From positions 1 to 64,000 of the forward strand of contig CAIQBG010000048.1 in NCBI GenBank assembly GCA_903870055.1: a DNA stretch of 64,000 nucleotides. The letters run 5' to 3'. Origin of the DNA: an uncultured Pseudomonadota bacterium. GTDB taxonomy: Bacteria; Pseudomonadota; Gammaproteobacteria; Burkholderiales; Rhodocyclaceae. Positions 8,515 through 17,888 of the stretch are shown one piece after another (position 1 is the first letter of the stretch; each line of letters begins with the position of its first letter). Below the pieces are notes generated by a model, which was given only the letters and a program-made list of their open reading frames with translations, searched no databases and had not been told where the DNA came from. A program made the position numbers and the translations under genes.

Positions 8515-8934
8515 ATGGCAATAAAAAAACAAAAATACGAAGATAGTGAACTATTGAAGCAGCAAAGAGCCGCCAACGCAGCGGTTCTTGATCTGGATTG
8601 GATGCGTAGTCAGGCCGCACAAGTCGTTTCTTTATTAAAAGTCATAGGTAACCCTGACCGTTTGCTGTTGCTTTGCCAGATGCTGCAAGGTGAGTACGCC
8701 GTGGGTGAACTCGAAGAGTTGCTGGATATTCAGCAGCCGACACTCTCACAGCAACTGGGTGTGCTCCGTAATGAAGGGCTAGTGGCAACGCGTCGTGATG
8801 GTAAGTACATCTATTACCGCGTCTCACATCCACATGTGCAGGTCATATTAGAAGTGCTGCATCAGTTGTATTGTTCAGCGCCGCCGCCGAGCAAGGCAAA
8901 TGCGATTCAGGGTAAAGGCTGCAGTTCTTCATGA
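8515..8934 (+). CDS. bigR: ArsR-family redox/sulfur-responsive repressor (BigR/SqrR type)
   Basis: Winged helix-turn-helix repressor; QQPTLSQQLGVLRNEGLV is the recognition region and TRRDGKYIYYRV the wing. Counted from the ATG at 8515 it has 139 residues with Cys54 (in LLLLCQML) and Cys120 (in LHQLYCS). The spacing of 66 equals that of the Cys42/Cys108 pair of BigR, which forms a disulfide or polysulfide link to sense sulfide/persulfide and release DNA. An upstream ATG (8491) is in frame, but AGGTGA at 8505-8510 favours 8515. Its stop overlaps the first YeeE/YedE gene by 4 bases, as expected for the bigR operon. It probably derepresses the two transporter genes under reactive sulfur stress. 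Confidence 0.82.
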   Translation: MAIKKQKYEDSELLKQQRAANAAVLDLDWMRSQAAQVVSLLKVIGNPDRLLLLCQMLQGEYAVGELEELLDIQQPTLSQQLGVLRNEGLVATRRDGKYIYYRVSHPHVQVILEVLHQLYCSAPPPSKANAIQGKGCSSS

Positions 8935-9392
8935 CTATTGATTGGCAGGCGTTTACGCTTTACGCAGCAATTACCGCGTTACTAGGGGGATTCATGATTG
9001 GCCTGGCTGCCGTTTGGCTGGCATGGGCTAACGGTCGTATCGCTGGTATCAGTGGCATCTTGGGGCATCTGATTGAATTAATGGTTCAACAAAAGCGAGA
9101 GGCTTTTGGCTGGCGCATTGCATTTCTGTTGGGACTCCTGGCTGCACCCTTGTTGTGGATGTTGTTTTCGGTGCTGCCGGCCAGCGTGCAGCAGACTGGC
9201 TCTATCGGTCTCGTGCTGGGTGGGTTGCTGGTTGGGCTCGGTACGCGTTATGCCAATGGGTGTACGAGCGGTCATGGTATCTGTGGATTATCGCGATTCT
9301 CATTGCGGTCTCTAATGGCGGTTGGTAGTTTTATGACGGCAGCCATTGTGACGGTGTACGTCTTGCGTCATCTGTTGGGAGTCTCGGCATGA
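8931..9392 (+). CDS. YeeE/YedE half-transporter, first subunit (PmpA/PmpB type)
   Basis: 153 residues with about four membrane helices. The hallmark NGCTSGHGICGLSR (109-122), with Cys111 and Cys118, marks a PF04143 YeeE/YedE protein. The full-length homologue YeeE imports thiosulfate through conserved cysteines; half-size pairs encoded next to BigR are thought to move sulfur species (thiosulfate, sulfite or sulfide). It overlaps bigR by 4 bases upstream and the next half-transporter by 4 bases downstream, so all three are translationally coupled. No rhodanese/persulfide dioxygenase gene of the usual bigR operon is present. Confidence 0.85.
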   Translation: MTIDWQAFTLYAAITALLGGFMIGLAAVWLAWANGRIAGISGILGHLIELMVQQKREAFGWRIAFLLGLLAAPLLWMLFSVLPASVQQTGSIGLVLGGLLVGLGTRYANGCTSGHGICGLSRFSLRSLMAVGSFMTAAIVTVYVLRHLLGVSA

Positions 9393-9823
9393 ATCGCGGA
9401 TTGCAATGGTTGACGGCGGGTCTTGCGGGGTTGCTACTGGGTTTGGGGCTAATTCTTTCGGGTATGGCCAATCCAGCTAAAGTGGTCGGGTTTCTCGACG
9501 TTGCAGGCCCTTGGGACCCGTCACTGGGTCTGGTCATGGGTGGCGGCCTGGTTGTGGGTAGCGTTGGTTTTGCCTTATTGAAAAAGCGGCAGGTGACCTT
9601 GTTGGGAGAACCGCTTAATCTACCGGTGAGTCGCAAAATCGATATCAGGTTAATCCTGGGGTCGGTGTCGTTCGGTATAGGCTGGGGTATTACCGGCATC
9701 TGCCCCGGACCGGGTCTGGTGCTCTTGGGTGCAGGGATTCCCGAAGGCGTGATCTACGTGGTGAGTCTGCTGGCGGGGATGGCTCTCTATAGCGTGATCG
9801 AGAAATGCCGTCATCGCTGTTAA
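9389..9823 (+). CDS. YeeE/YedE half-transporter, second subunit
   Basis: 144 residues, about four membrane helices. GMANPAKVVGFLDV (25-38) and GICPGPGLVLLG (103-114) with Cys105 are the conserved blocks of the second half of PF04143 proteins. With the preceding gene it supplies the two pseudo-symmetric halves found fused in YeeE. Sulfur-compound transport is inferred from family and from the BigR-type regulator in front. The operon ends here; the next gene has its own promoter. Confidence 0.85.
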   Translation: MNRGLQWLTAGLAGLLLGLGLILSGMANPAKVVGFLDVAGPWDPSLGLVMGGGLVVGSVGFALLKKRQVTLLGEPLNLPVSRKIDIRLILGSVSFGIGWGITGICPGPGLVLLGAGIPEGVIYVVSLLAGMALYSVIEKCRHRC

Positions 9824-9829
9824 CTCGGT

Positions 9830-9858
9830 TTGACGTGCAGGGCTGGCTTGGCTAGACT
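9830..9858 (+). promoter_or_regulatory. Candidate sigma-70 promoter of grxD
   Basis: TTGACG (9830-9835), exact 17-base spacer, TAGACT (9853-9858), with the start codon 41 bases further on. It is a good match to consensus in a 76-base gap that would otherwise be empty. Confidence 0.55.
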
Positions 9859-9899
9859 CGCAGCTCGTTATTACCCCTAACAGTTTCCGGAGTCAGACC

Positions 9900-10232
9900 A
9901 TGAACGACAACAATAATCCCGTCCTGGCCCTCATTGACGAGCAGGTCAAAGGCCATCCGGTCGTTTTGTATATGAAGGGCACCCCACAGTTTCCGCAGTG
10001 TGGATTTTCTCAGCGTGCCTGCAAGCTGCTGCGCGAGTGCGGCATCACCAGTTTTTACAGCGTGAACGTGCTGGAAAGTCCGGAAATCCGTGAAGGCGTC
10101 AAAGCCTATGCGAATTGGCCAACTATTCCGCAGCTATACGTTAACGGGGAATTCATTGGTGGCAGCGACATCATGATGGAAATGTACCAGGCAGGCGAAT
10201 TGCAAGCCTTGCTGGAAAACCTGAAGAACTAA
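9900..10232 (+). CDS. grxD: Monothiol glutaredoxin, Grx4 type
   Basis: 110 residues, full length for the family. The active site CGFS is at 34-37, preceded by K26 (in YMKGTP) and followed by the WPTIPQLYVNGEFIGG glutathione-binding region (113-128 of the frame region before the C-terminal helix). CGFS glutaredoxins bind a glutathione-ligated [2Fe-2S] cluster as dimers or with BolA and pass clusters to apo-proteins in the cytoplasm. It is a single gene with its own promoter, convergent with argH. Confidence 0.95.
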   Translation: MNDNNNPVLALIDEQVKGHPVVLYMKGTPQFPQCGFSQRACKLLRECGITSFYSVNVLESPEIREGVKAYANWPTIPQLYVNGEFIGGSDIMMEMYQAGELQALLENLKN

Positions 10233-10233
10233 A

Positions 10234-10256
10234 GGCGCTTAATGACTGAGAGCGCC
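10234..10256. terminator. Hairpin between convergent grxD and argH
   Basis: GGCGCT (10234-10239) / AGCGCC (10251-10256) stem with an 11-base loop. Read leftward it is followed by TTTAGTTCTT, so it fits best as the argH terminator; read rightward the U tract is poor. Confidence 0.5.
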
Positions 10257-10266
10257 TCCCTGCTTA

Positions 10267-11670
10267 TCAGGCGAGGCGCTTCTTGGCGCGCTCAATCGCG
10301 GCTTTAACCTGAGTGGGTGCTGTACCACCGATGTGGTTACGGGCAGCTAGCGAGCCTTCTATTGTTAATGCGTGTACGACATCGGTTTCGATCAAGGGTG
10401 AAAAAGCCTGCAGTTCTGCCAAGGTCAGATCAGCCAGATCCACGCCTTTCTGTTCGGCAGCTTTTACGGCTAATCCGACGGCCTCATGTGCTGCACGGAA
10501 GGGCAACCCTTTGCGCACCAGATAGTCGGCCAGGTCAGTAGCCGTAGCAAAGCCTTGCAGTAGCGCACTGGCCATCGGTTCTGGGCGGACGGTGATGCCT
10601 GGCACCAGGTCTACGAAGATGCGTAGTGTGTCAGTCAGCGTGTCGGCGGCGTCAAACAGTGGTTCTTTATCTTCCTGATTGTCTTTGTTATAGGCCAGTG
10701 GCTGGCCTTTCATCAGAACGAGCAGTGTATTGAGGTCACCGATGACACGGCCGGTTTTGCCGCGGGCTAATTCCGGTACGTCCGGGTTTTTCTTCTGCGG
10801 CATGATCGACGAGCCGGTACAGAAGCGGTCAGCCAGCATGACAAAGCCAAAGCGGGGCGTCATCCACAGGACGAGCTCTTCCGAGAATCGAGACAGGTGA
10901 ATCATAGCCAGCGAAGCCGCGGCACAGAATTCGATGGCAAAGTCGCGATCTGAAACGGCATCCAGCGAGTTTTCGCAAACGGCTTCGAAACCCAGTTGTT
11001 CGGCGACGAAGTGGCGGTCGATCGGGTAGGTGGTGCCAGCCAACGCGGCGCTGCCCAGCGGTAGACGGTTAACACGGTGACGCAGATCGGTCAGGCGCTC
11101 GGCATCGCGTGCCAGCATTTCCACATAGGCCATCAGGTGATGACCAAAAGTAACCGGCTGGGCTACTTGCAGATGGGTAAAGCCCGGCATTGGTGTTGCG
11201 GCGTGTTGTTCAGCGAGCGTCACCAGGGCCAGTTGCAGGCGCTTGAATAACTCAATCAACGTATCGATGGCATCGCGAAGCCAGAGACGGATATCGGTGG
11301 CAACCTGGTCATTGCGTGAACGTCCGGTGTGCAGACGTTTACCGGCATCACCAACCAGGCTAGTCAGGCGGTGTTCGATATTGAGGTGCACATCTTCCAG
11401 ATCCAGAGACCAGGTGAAGGCACCACTTTCAATTTCACTCAGAATCTGTGCCATACCGCGTTCGATATCGGCCAGATCCTCGGCGTTAATAATGTTCTGT
11501 TTAGCCAGCATGCGCGCATGGGCGAGAGAGCCACGAATATCTTGTTGCCAGAGTCGCTGATCAAAATCAACGGAAGCCGTATATCGCTTAACGAGCTCCG
11601 ACATGGGTTCGTCAAAACGCCCTGCCCAAGTGTAAGGAGTCGAGGCGGTGGTCTTTTCGTTGGCTGACAT
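10267..11670 (-). CDS. argH: Argininosuccinate lyase
   Basis: Cytoplasmic enzyme splitting argininosuccinate into arginine and fumarate, the last step of arginine synthesis. The fumarase/aspartase superfamily signature [12 protein letters not shown] with its catalytic Ser is present, as are the [13 protein letters not shown] and [12 protein letters not shown] blocks. From the ATG at 11670 it has 467 residues, near the family norm. A longer frame from GTG at 11703 exists, but a TATAAT box abuts that codon (11704-11709), so it would hardly be in the message; I prefer 11670. Divergent to hemC; no other arg genes are nearby. Confidence 0.95.
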   Translation of the reverse strand: MSANEKTTASTPYTWAGRFDEPMSELVKRYTASVDFDQRLWQQDIRGSLAHARMLAKQNIINAEDLADIERGMAQILSEIESGAFTWSLDLEDVHLNIEHRLTSLVGDAGKRLHTGRSRNDQVATDIRLWLRDAIDTLIELFKRLQLALVTLAEQHAATPMPGFTHLQVAQPVTFGHHLMAYVEMLARDAERLTDLRHRVNRLPLGSAALAGTTYPIDRHFVAEQLGFEAVCENSLDAVSDRDFAIEFCAAASLAMIHLSRFSEELVLWMTPRFGFVMLADRFCTGSSIMPQKKNPDVPELARGKTGRVIGDLNTLLVLMKGQPLAYNKDNQEDKEPLFDAADTLTDTLRIFVDLVPGITVRPEPMASALLQGFATATDLADYLVRKGLPFRAAHEAVGLAVKAAEQKGVDLADLTLAELQAFSPLIETDVVHALTIEGSLAARNHIGGTAPTQVKAAIERAKKRLA

Positions 11671-11703
11671 GGCAGAAGAGGGTGTAGTGGCTACAGACCC
11701 CAC

Positions 11704-11709
11704 ATTATA
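11704..11709 (-). promoter_or_regulatory. Candidate -10 box of argH
   Basis: TATAAT on the minus strand, 34 bases upstream of the preferred argH ATG. No clear -35 hexamer is seen. It argues against the upstream GTG as start codon. Confidence 0.4.
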
Positions 11710-11778
11710 AGGGAGTCCGCGTGCTAGGATTGCATTCGTTAAGGGTAATCGTGCCCATAGTTTTTATGAAACTGTTTT

Positions 11779-12708
11779 ATGTCCGAACCATTAGTTATTG
11801 CTTCCCGCGAATCCCGCCTGGCCATGTGGCAGGCCGAACATGTGCAGCGCCTATTACAGGCACAGAATCCCACTCGGGATGTTCAGATTCTGGGAATGAC
11901 CACGCGGGGTGATCAGATTCTGGATCGCCCATTGGCGGCTATAGGCGGTAAGGGTCTTTTCATCAAAGAACTGGAAGTGGCCATGGCCGAGGGCCGGGCC
12001 GATCTGGCGGTTCACTCGATGAAAGATGTGCCGATGGATATGCCGGAAGGCTTTGTTCTGGCGGCGATCAGTGAGCGAGAAGATCCGCGGGATGCCTTCG
12101 TCAGCACCAAATATGACTCGCTGGCGGCTTTGCCGCTGGGTGCTATCGTCGGGACATCGAGCCTGCGCCGGGAAGCTCAGCTACGGGCGCGCTTTCCGCA
12201 TCTTGTAATCAAACCATTGCGCGGCAATCTGGACACCCGGCTACGCAAACTGGATGAGGGTGAGTTTGACGCCATTATTCTGGCGGCTGCCGGCCTGGTG
12301 CGTCTGGGCTTGGCAGATCGGATCCGTGCCCGGATTGATCCAGCGGATATGTTGCCGGCGCCGGGGCAGGGTGCGCTTGGCATTGAAATTTGTGAAGGTC
12401 AGCCGAAGATGCAAGGTATCGCCGATGGCTTGGCGGATGAAGCCACGTCGGCGTGTGTGCGCGCTGAGCGGGCTTTTTCTCGTCGTCTAGGCGGCAGTTG
12501 CCATTTGCCGATTGCCGGATTTGCTGTGAGTGAAGCTAACCAACGATTTTGGCTGCGTGGACTGGTGGCTTCTGTAGATGGCACGAAGATCGTATCAGGT
12601 GAGTGCCGTGGTATCTGGGCAGATGCTGAATCACTGGGGGTTGCGCTTGCGGAAACCTTATTGGCACAAGGGGCGGATGCCCTGATTTGCCAGATAAACG
12701 CGGGTTAA
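11779..12708 (+). CDS. hemC: Hydroxymethylbilane synthase (porphobilinogen deaminase)
   Basis: 309 residues. It condenses four porphobilinogen units into hydroxymethylbilane. The cofactor-attaching Cys is C241 in GGSCHLP, and the catalytic Asp is D83 in HSMKDVP; the phosphate/carboxylate-binding Arg-rich segments ([19 protein letters not shown]) are intact. First gene of hemC-hemD-hemX-hemY, separated from hemD by a single base. Divergent to argH, so the promoter lies between 11704 and 11778. Confidence 0.97.
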   Translation: MSEPLVIASRESRLAMWQAEHVQRLLQAQNPTRDVQILGMTTRGDQILDRPLAAIGGKGLFIKELEVAMAEGRADLAVHSMKDVPMDMPEGFVLAAISEREDPRDAFVSTKYDSLAALPLGAIVGTSSLRREAQLRARFPHLVIKPLRGNLDTRLRKLDEGEFDAIILAAAGLVRLGLADRIRARIDPADMLPAPGQGALGIEICEGQPKMQGIADGLADEATSACVRAERAFSRRLGGSCHLPIAGFAVSEANQRFWLRGLVASVDGTKIVSGECRGIWADAESLGVALAETLLAQGADALICQINAG

Positions 12709-12709
12709 C

Positions 12710-13507
12710 ATGGGGCAGCCGCTGACTGGTCCTCTAGTCGGGCAGCATATTCTGGTTACGCGGCCGGCAGGGCAGGCTGCGAAGCTGGTGGCCGGTATCG
12801 AGGGTTTGGGCGGACGGGCAACCCATATTCCTTTTTTAGCGATTAATCCGGTTGCCGATTACCATGCTATTGAAGAAATTGCTGGTCGGTTAACAGACTA
12901 TCAAGCCTGTGTATTTGTCAGTGCTAATGCCGTGCAATCGGCGTGGCCTACGTTGACGGATCAGCGTCCGTGGCCCGAAAAATTAACTGCAGCAGTAGTC
13001 GGGCCGGGGACTGCGAAAGCACTGCGCCAACTTGGCGTCAAGCGGATCCAGCAGCCAGAAGCGCAGTTCGATAGTGAAGGCTTGTTGGCGCTCCCCTTTT
13101 TTGCGCCTGAACACTGCAAGCGCCAACGCTTTGCCTTGATTCGCGGTGTAGGTGGTAGGGATCTTATTGCCAGCGCTTTGCGTGAGCGCGGTGCTCTGGT
13201 TGATGAAGCCAGTGTCTACGAGCGATCCTTGGACTCCCGCGCTGTAGGCGTTATGCAGCAATTACTGGGAGCGGAGCATACGATGCAGGATCGGCCATCC
13301 GCCATGATCGTAACAAGTAGCGAGTCTCTGCAACGGTTCATGAAGGCTGCACCCGAATTACTGGGGCAGGCTATACGACAATTATCCATCATTGCGCCCC
13401 ACGAGCGCATTGTCCAGGAAGCTCATGGCTTGGGCTTTGAACAAGTGCGACTTTGCGATGGTGGTGATGACGGTATTCTGAACTTTCTGCAAACGTATAA
13501 TGAATGA
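12710..13507 (+). CDS. hemD: Uroporphyrinogen-III synthase
   Basis: 265 residues. It inverts ring D and closes hydroxymethylbilane to uroporphyrinogen III. Sequence is poorly conserved in this family, but the N-terminal ILVTRPAGQA, the central FVSANAVQ (about 65-72) and the C-terminal IVTSSESLQRF blocks are recognisable, and the position directly behind hemC is diagnostic. No fused methyltransferase domain; the HemX part is a separate gene 32 bases downstream. Confidence 0.93.
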   Translation: MGQPLTGPLVGQHILVTRPAGQAAKLVAGIEGLGGRATHIPFLAINPVADYHAIEEIAGRLTDYQACVFVSANAVQSAWPTLTDQRPWPEKLTAAVVGPGTAKALRQLGVKRIQQPEAQFDSEGLLALPFFAPEHCKRQRFALIRGVGGRDLIASALRERGALVDEASVYERSLDSRAVGVMQQLLGAEHTMQDRPSAMIVTSSESLQRFMKAAPELLGQAIRQLSIIAPHERIVQEAHGLGFEQVRLCDGGDDGILNFLQTYNE

Positions 13508-13539
13508 TCGTTAATTGACGAGCATGGAATGGAAGCCTT

Positions 13540-14628
13540 ATGACTGAAGCCCACGACACCGATCACCAGAATTCTGAAACAAAACATGTGGCCAAAAAAC
13601 GCACATCGCGTGGCCGACGCTGGGTCGTAGTTGCGTTGGCGCTGTTGTTGGTGGGGGTGGCGGGTCAGCAGGTTTGGACACTTCGGTTATGGGAAGGGCT
13701 CAATAAGGAAGCAGCTGCTGTCGTTACGGTAGATTCCAGACTTGAAGCCTTGGAAGCGGCGTTAGCTAACCAACAACAGGCACGTCAGGAAATTGATTCC
13801 ATGCGTCAGGCGCTGCAGCAGGAGCGGCGGGTGCTTCAACTCGATCGCATCGAAGAACGTGTTGATACAGGATGGCAGATCTGGTTGGCGACGGGTGACA
13901 GTAAGGTGCTGGTAAACGCGCTCAAGGATGGGCAAGGTGTTTTGACCACGGATTCGACTGCAGCAGCGCAGGCATTGCGTCTGGCCATGAGCCGTGACCT
14001 GGTTGAGATCAAATCTCAACACATGATTGATCTACGCGAGACTGTTGAACAACTGGATGGCGTGATTGCCAGTATCGATAAGCTACCCCTTGTTCAAGAT
14101 CGACGTTTGCCGCAGTCTGAGCCTGAAGTTATAGCGGTGCCGGTGGCTGAATCTGATGGCACGATGATGAATAAGGCACGACTGCTCATTGCAGGATTAG
14201 CCGAGGATCTCTGGCAATCGATCCGCGGCATGATTCGCGTACAACGTCTGGATCGTGCCGAATCGGGTTTGGTAGCACCGGAGCAACGTGTATTTTTGCA
14301 GCAGGGACTGCGACTCTTGCTGCTGGATGCGCGTCATTCACTGATACAGCGTAATACGGCCACCTATCAACAGACACTAAGTCAGGCGCGTGCCTGGATC
14401 GAAAAATACTGTGATGGCAGTAACGCTCTGGTTAAGACCGATCTGGCTACATTGCAAAGCCTGGCAGCACTGAACATTGATCCTGCTGCTGTCAGCCTGG
14501 AAGCAACACGTGCAGCATTAACGGATGCCCGTGCTGCGCTGCTGGGCGAATCTTTGCCCGCTACTGAGATGGTGGCGTCGGATGCAAAGCCAGCAAATGA
14601 GGCCAAGGCTAAAGGAGCGACCGAATGA
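13540..14628 (+). CDS. hemX: HemX family inner-membrane protein
   Basis: 362 residues. A short basic cytoplasmic tail (RTSRGRRW near 22-29) is followed by one membrane helix (about 30-47) and a long periplasmic, helical, Gln/Glu/Leu-rich part with predicted coiled coil around residues 60-110. This is the HemX architecture; the old label uroporphyrinogen-III C-methyltransferase is not supported because no SAM-binding methyltransferase motifs are present. HemX is thought to help organise the heme pathway, but the role is not settled. Overlaps hemY by 4 bases. Confidence 0.9.
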   Translation: MTEAHDTDHQNSETKHVAKKRTSRGRRWVVVALALLLVGVAGQQVWTLRLWEGLNKEAAAVVTVDSRLEALEAALANQQQARQEIDSMRQALQQERRVLQLDRIEERVDTGWQIWLATGDSKVLVNALKDGQGVLTTDSTAAAQALRLAMSRDLVEIKSQHMIDLRETVEQLDGVIASIDKLPLVQDRRLPQSEPEVIAVPVAESDGTMMNKARLLIAGLAEDLWQSIRGMIRVQRLDRAESGLVAPEQRVFLQQGLRLLLLDARHSLIQRNTATYQQTLSQARAWIEKYCDGSNALVKTDLATLQSLAALNIDPAAVSLEATRAALTDARAALLGESLPATEMVASDAKPANEAKAKGATE

Positions 14629-15512
14629 AAAAGTCGCTGATCTGGGGGTTAGCGCTTGGCACGCTTGCAGTTGTCATCGCAGATCTGATGCATCGTAATG
14701 ATGGCTATGCCTTGATTGTCTTGTCATCATGGCGCATCGAAATGTCGCTGAACTTCCTCGTGCTGGCTTTACTTGCCACACTTCTGATCGGCGCATTGTT
14801 GCTCAAGCTTTTGCAGGGAACTTTAAGGTTGCCGGGTCGGATTGTGCGTTATCGCGCTTTACGTCGACAGCGTAAAGGTGAGCAGGCCTTTCTATCCTCA
14901 CTTCGACTTTTGCTGGAAGGCCACTTCGATGCTTCCATTAAGTCGGCGGAACGTGCCCGCAAATATGGCTTTGGAATGGGCTATGCCGATCTGTTGGCAG
15001 CGCGTGCTGCACAAGGGCTGGATGATCCAGACCGGGCGGCTGTCTGGTTGGGGCGAGTTGATGCCGATGACAGTACATTGGTCGCTGCACGCCTGGAGCA
15101 AGAGGCTGAAATGCTGGTGGCGCGCCGCCAATTTGAGGCGGCCTTGCAGGTGCTAATGCTGGCTCAAAGTGAAACAAAGCCACCAAGAAGCACGGCGAGT
15201 CTCAGAACCGAATTACGTGCGCTGCTTGGTACCGAACGCTGGGAAGACGTTCTGCTGCAGGTCCGTTCATTGCGTCCACGCGATGGCTTGTCGCAGGGCT
15301 TTTTGGCCAGCTGTCGCCGACAGGCTCATCTGGGTAACCTACGGCACTACCGGAGTGACCAACAGCGTTTTTCAATGTATCTGGTTCAGATTCCGCACAG
15401 CGAATGTGATGCCGATCTACTGGACGCGGCAGATGCCATGCTGAGCCGAATGTTGGCGGATGAATGGACAGCCAAGGCGCGCGCGTTTATTGAGACGCAG
15501 AAAACCCGCTAA
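14625..15512 (+). CDS. hemY: HemY-like TPR membrane protein (short form)
   Basis: 295 residues. Two N-terminal membrane helices (about 5-22 and 38-60) are followed by the basic loop RALRRQRKGEQAFLSSLRLL and TPR-like helices with AERARKYG and LLAARAAQGLDD. This is the proteobacterial HemY family (not the B. subtilis oxidase of the same name), linked to late heme synthesis. E. coli HemY has 398 residues, so about 100 C-terminal residues of TPR are absent. Only about 100 bases separate the stop from convergent hemF, so a simple frameshift with remaining coding sequence is unlikely. A hairpin GCTCGA/TCGAGC (15545-15558) lies in that gap without a U tract. Confidence 0.85.
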   Translation: MKKSLIWGLALGTLAVVIADLMHRNDGYALIVLSSWRIEMSLNFLVLALLATLLIGALLLKLLQGTLRLPGRIVRYRALRRQRKGEQAFLSSLRLLLEGHFDASIKSAERARKYGFGMGYADLLAARAAQGLDDPDRAAVWLGRVDADDSTLVAARLEQEAEMLVARRQFEAALQVLMLAQSETKPPRSTASLRTELRALLGTERWEDVLLQVRSLRPRDGLSQGFLASCRRQAHLGNLRHYRSDQQRFSMYLVQIPHSECDADLLDAADAMLSRMLADEWTAKARAFIETQKTR

Positions 15513-15615
15513 TCATGCAATGATCGGTACGTGGGGTAAGTTTGGCTCGATTTCGAGCGATTGCGCTATGAGAGCCGGGCTTGCACCATGTGCCGAGCCT
15601 ACGCAGTGGCGTGTA

Positions 15616-16548
15616 CTAAGCTAACCAATCCTGATGCGGCAAGAAATCGGTATAAAGCATCGCTTCGGGTGAGCCTGCTTCTGGCTGCCAGTCATAACGC
15701 CACTTCACGATAGGTGGCATCGACATTAGGATTGATTCGGTACGACCACCCGACTGCAGACCGAATAGCGTGCCGCGGTCATAGACCAAGTTGAACTCTA
15801 CATAGCGGCCACGGCGATAGGCCTGAAAATCTCGCTCGCGTTCACCCCAGGGCATGTCTCGACGACGTTCCAGAAGTGGCGCGTAAGCAGCAACGAATGC
15901 ATCACCCACCGATCTGGTTAGTGCAAAGCTCGTGTCAAAACCGGGTTCATTCAAATCGTCATAGAAGATGCCGCCTACGCCACGCGCTTCATTTCGATGC
16001 TTGAGTAAAAAGTACTGATCGCACCACGCTTTGAAGCGTGAGTAGTAATCATTGCCATGGGGTGCCAATGCATCATGGCAGGTCTGGTGAAAGTGCACCG
16101 CATCTTCACGAAAACCGTAGTAGGGGGTGAGATCCATGCCGCCGCCAAACCAGAAAACAGGTGCCAGATTGGGCTGGTCTTTGGGTGGGTGGGCCACAAA
16201 GTAGCGCACATTCATATGTGCTGTGGGGCAGTATGGGTTGCGCGGGTGCATGACCAGTGAGACACCCATCGCCTCGTAGGGCCTGCCCGCTAGCTCTGCA
16301 CGATGTGCCGAGGCAGACGGCGGCAATTGCTCACCCATGACGTGCGAGAAATTCACACCGCCACGCTCGATGAGATTGCCTTCTTCAATCAGGCAGGAAG
16401 TGCCACCACCACCAGCCGGGCGGGTCCAGCTATCACTACGGAACGGTTGACCGTCCAGGGTTGAAAGCGCCTGGACAATCCGGGACTGGAGATCCTGTAG
16501 ATATGTCTGAACAGCCAGGGAGCGTTCAGCACTAGTCAGCGCGCTCAT
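15616..16548 (-). CDS. hemF: Oxygen-dependent coproporphyrinogen-III oxidase
   Basis: 310 residues. It oxidatively decarboxylates two propionates of coproporphyrinogen III using O2 in the cytoplasm. Conserved blocks seen include [15 protein letters not shown] near the N-terminus, [26 protein letters not shown], and near the C-terminus [19 protein letters not shown]. It lies 11 bases downstream of purD on the same strand and faces the hemCDXY operon across about 100 bases, so heme genes are clustered but on opposite strands. Confidence 0.97.
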   Translation of the reverse strand: MSALTSAERSLAVQTYLQDLQSRIVQALSTLDGQPFRSDSWTRPAGGGGTSCLIEEGNLIERGGVNFSHVMGEQLPPSASAHRAELAGRPYEAMGVSLVMHPRNPYCPTAHMNVRYFVAHPPKDQPNLAPVFWFGGGMDLTPYYGFREDAVHFHQTCHDALAPHGNDYYSRFKAWCDQYFLLKHRNEARGVGGIFYDDLNEPGFDTSFALTRSVGDAFVAAYAPLLERRRDMPWGERERDFQAYRRGRYVEFNLVYDRGTLFGLQSGGRTESILMSMPPIVKWRYDWQPEAGSPEAMLYTDFLPHQDWLA

Positions 16549-16559
16549 CGTTTCAGGCC

Positions 16560-17837
16560 TTAGCGGTTAATGGCGCGGTAGCCAATGTCCTTACGGTACT
16601 GCATGCCATCAAATTGGATATCAGCAGCTGCTTCATAAGCGCGCTTTTGGGCTTGTGCCACATTTTCACCGAGGGCAGTCACGCATAGGACGCGGCCACC
16701 GTTTGTAATAACATCGCCATTAACGTCGCTAGTGCCTGCATGGAAGACATGTGCGTCGGGACCGGCTGAGTTACCTGCGGGCAAGCCGTGAATGACATCA
16801 CCCTTGCGTGGCGTGTCCGGATAGTTAGCGGCAGCAAGCACGATGCCTAATGCCACACGGCGATCCCATTCTGCTTCAGTTTTATCCAGCGTGCCGGCAA
16901 TAGCGTGCTCGAACATTATGACGGCATCCGACTTCAGACGCATCATGATTGGCTGCGTTTCCGGGTCGCCCATGCGGGCGTTGAATTCGAGAGTTTTTAC
17001 AGAGCCATCTTTGCCGATCATCAGGCCAGCATAGAGAAAGCCGGTGAAGGGAATGCCATCGGCTTCCATACCGCGTACGGTCGGCAGAATGATTTCACGC
17101 ATAACTTGCGCATGAACCTCTGGAGTGACCACCGGAGCCGGGGAGTAAGCGCCCATGCCACCGGTGTTCGGGCCGGTGTCGCCATCACCAATGCGCTTGT
17201 GATCCTGGCTGGAAGCCATGGGGAGTACATTTTTGCCGTCAACCAGCACGATAAAGCTGGCTTCTTCACCATCGAGGAAGTCTTCGATGACAACGCGAGC
17301 GCCAGCACTGCCCAATTTGTTGCCAGACAGCATGTCATCAATTGCGGCGTGGGCTTCTGCCGGGTCCATGGCGACAACAACGCCCTTACCTGCAGCGAGA
17401 CCATCCGCCTTGATAACAATCGGGGCGCCTTGGCGGTCTATATAGGCATGAGCCGCAGCTGCATCGGTGAAGGTTTCAAAGCCAGCGGTTGGTATGTTGT
17501 GGCGTGCCATGAAGCGCTTCGCAAAATCTTTAGAACTTTCCAGCTGTGCAGCGGCTTGCGTTGGGCCAAAAATCTTAAGGCCACGCGCGCGAAATACGTC
17601 GACAATGCCAGCTGCCAGCGGCGCCTCCGGGCCAACTACGGTCAGATGAATTTTGTTCTTCTCGGCAAAATCAGCGAGCGCATGAATGTCGGTAATCGGC
17701 AGGTTCTCGAGTGTTGCTTCACGTGCTGTGCCTGCATTGCCCGGTGCAACATAGACTTTTTGTACACCGGCGGATTGAGCTAGTTTCCATGCGAGAGCAT
17801 GTTCACGGCCACCTGAGCCAACGACGAGAATTTTCAT
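16560..17837 (-). CDS. purD: Phosphoribosylamine-glycine ligase (GARS)
   Basis: 425 residues from the ATG at 17837, matching the family length; a longer in-frame start at 17882 would add 15 unconserved residues. ATP-grasp enzyme of purine synthesis joining glycine to phosphoribosylamine. [15 protein letters not shown] opens the chain; [18 protein letters not shown] is the ATP-grasp Lys/Gly loop, and [12 protein letters not shown] holds metal-binding residues. Lies between pagP and hemF on the same strand. Confidence 0.96.
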   Translation of the reverse strand: MKILVVGSGGREHALAWKLAQSAGVQKVYVAPGNAGTAREATLENLPITDIHALADFAEKNKIHLTVVGPEAPLAAGIVDVFRARGLKIFGPTQAAAQLESSKDFAKRFMARHNIPTAGFETFTDAAAAHAYIDRQGAPIVIKADGLAAGKGVVVAMDPAEAHAAIDDMLSGNKLGSAGARVVIEDFLDGEEASFIVLVDGKNVLPMASSQDHKRIGDGDTGPNTGGMGAYSPAPVVTPEVHAQVMREIILPTVRGMEADGIPFTGFLYAGLMIGKDGSVKTLEFNARMGDPETQPIMMRLKSDAVIMFEHAIAGTLDKTEAEWDRRVALGIVLAAANYPDTPRKGDVIHGLPAGNSAGPDAHVFHAGTSDVNGDVITNGGRVLCVTALGENVAQAQKRAYEAAADIQFDGMQYRKDIGYRAINR

Positions 17838-17888
17838 GAGGCAATCCTGCAAAAGGGTATTAACGGGCGTGGGGAATATCACCCTAGA

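Noticed and set aside
11671..11703. GTG start extending ArgH by 11 residues
   Set aside because: TATAAT box abuts the codon and the extra residues are not conserved in the family as I know it.
16905..17783. 292-residue open frame on the plus strand inside purD
   Set aside because: Fully antisense to well-conserved purD; its protein has no recognisable family and follows the codon shadow of the real gene.
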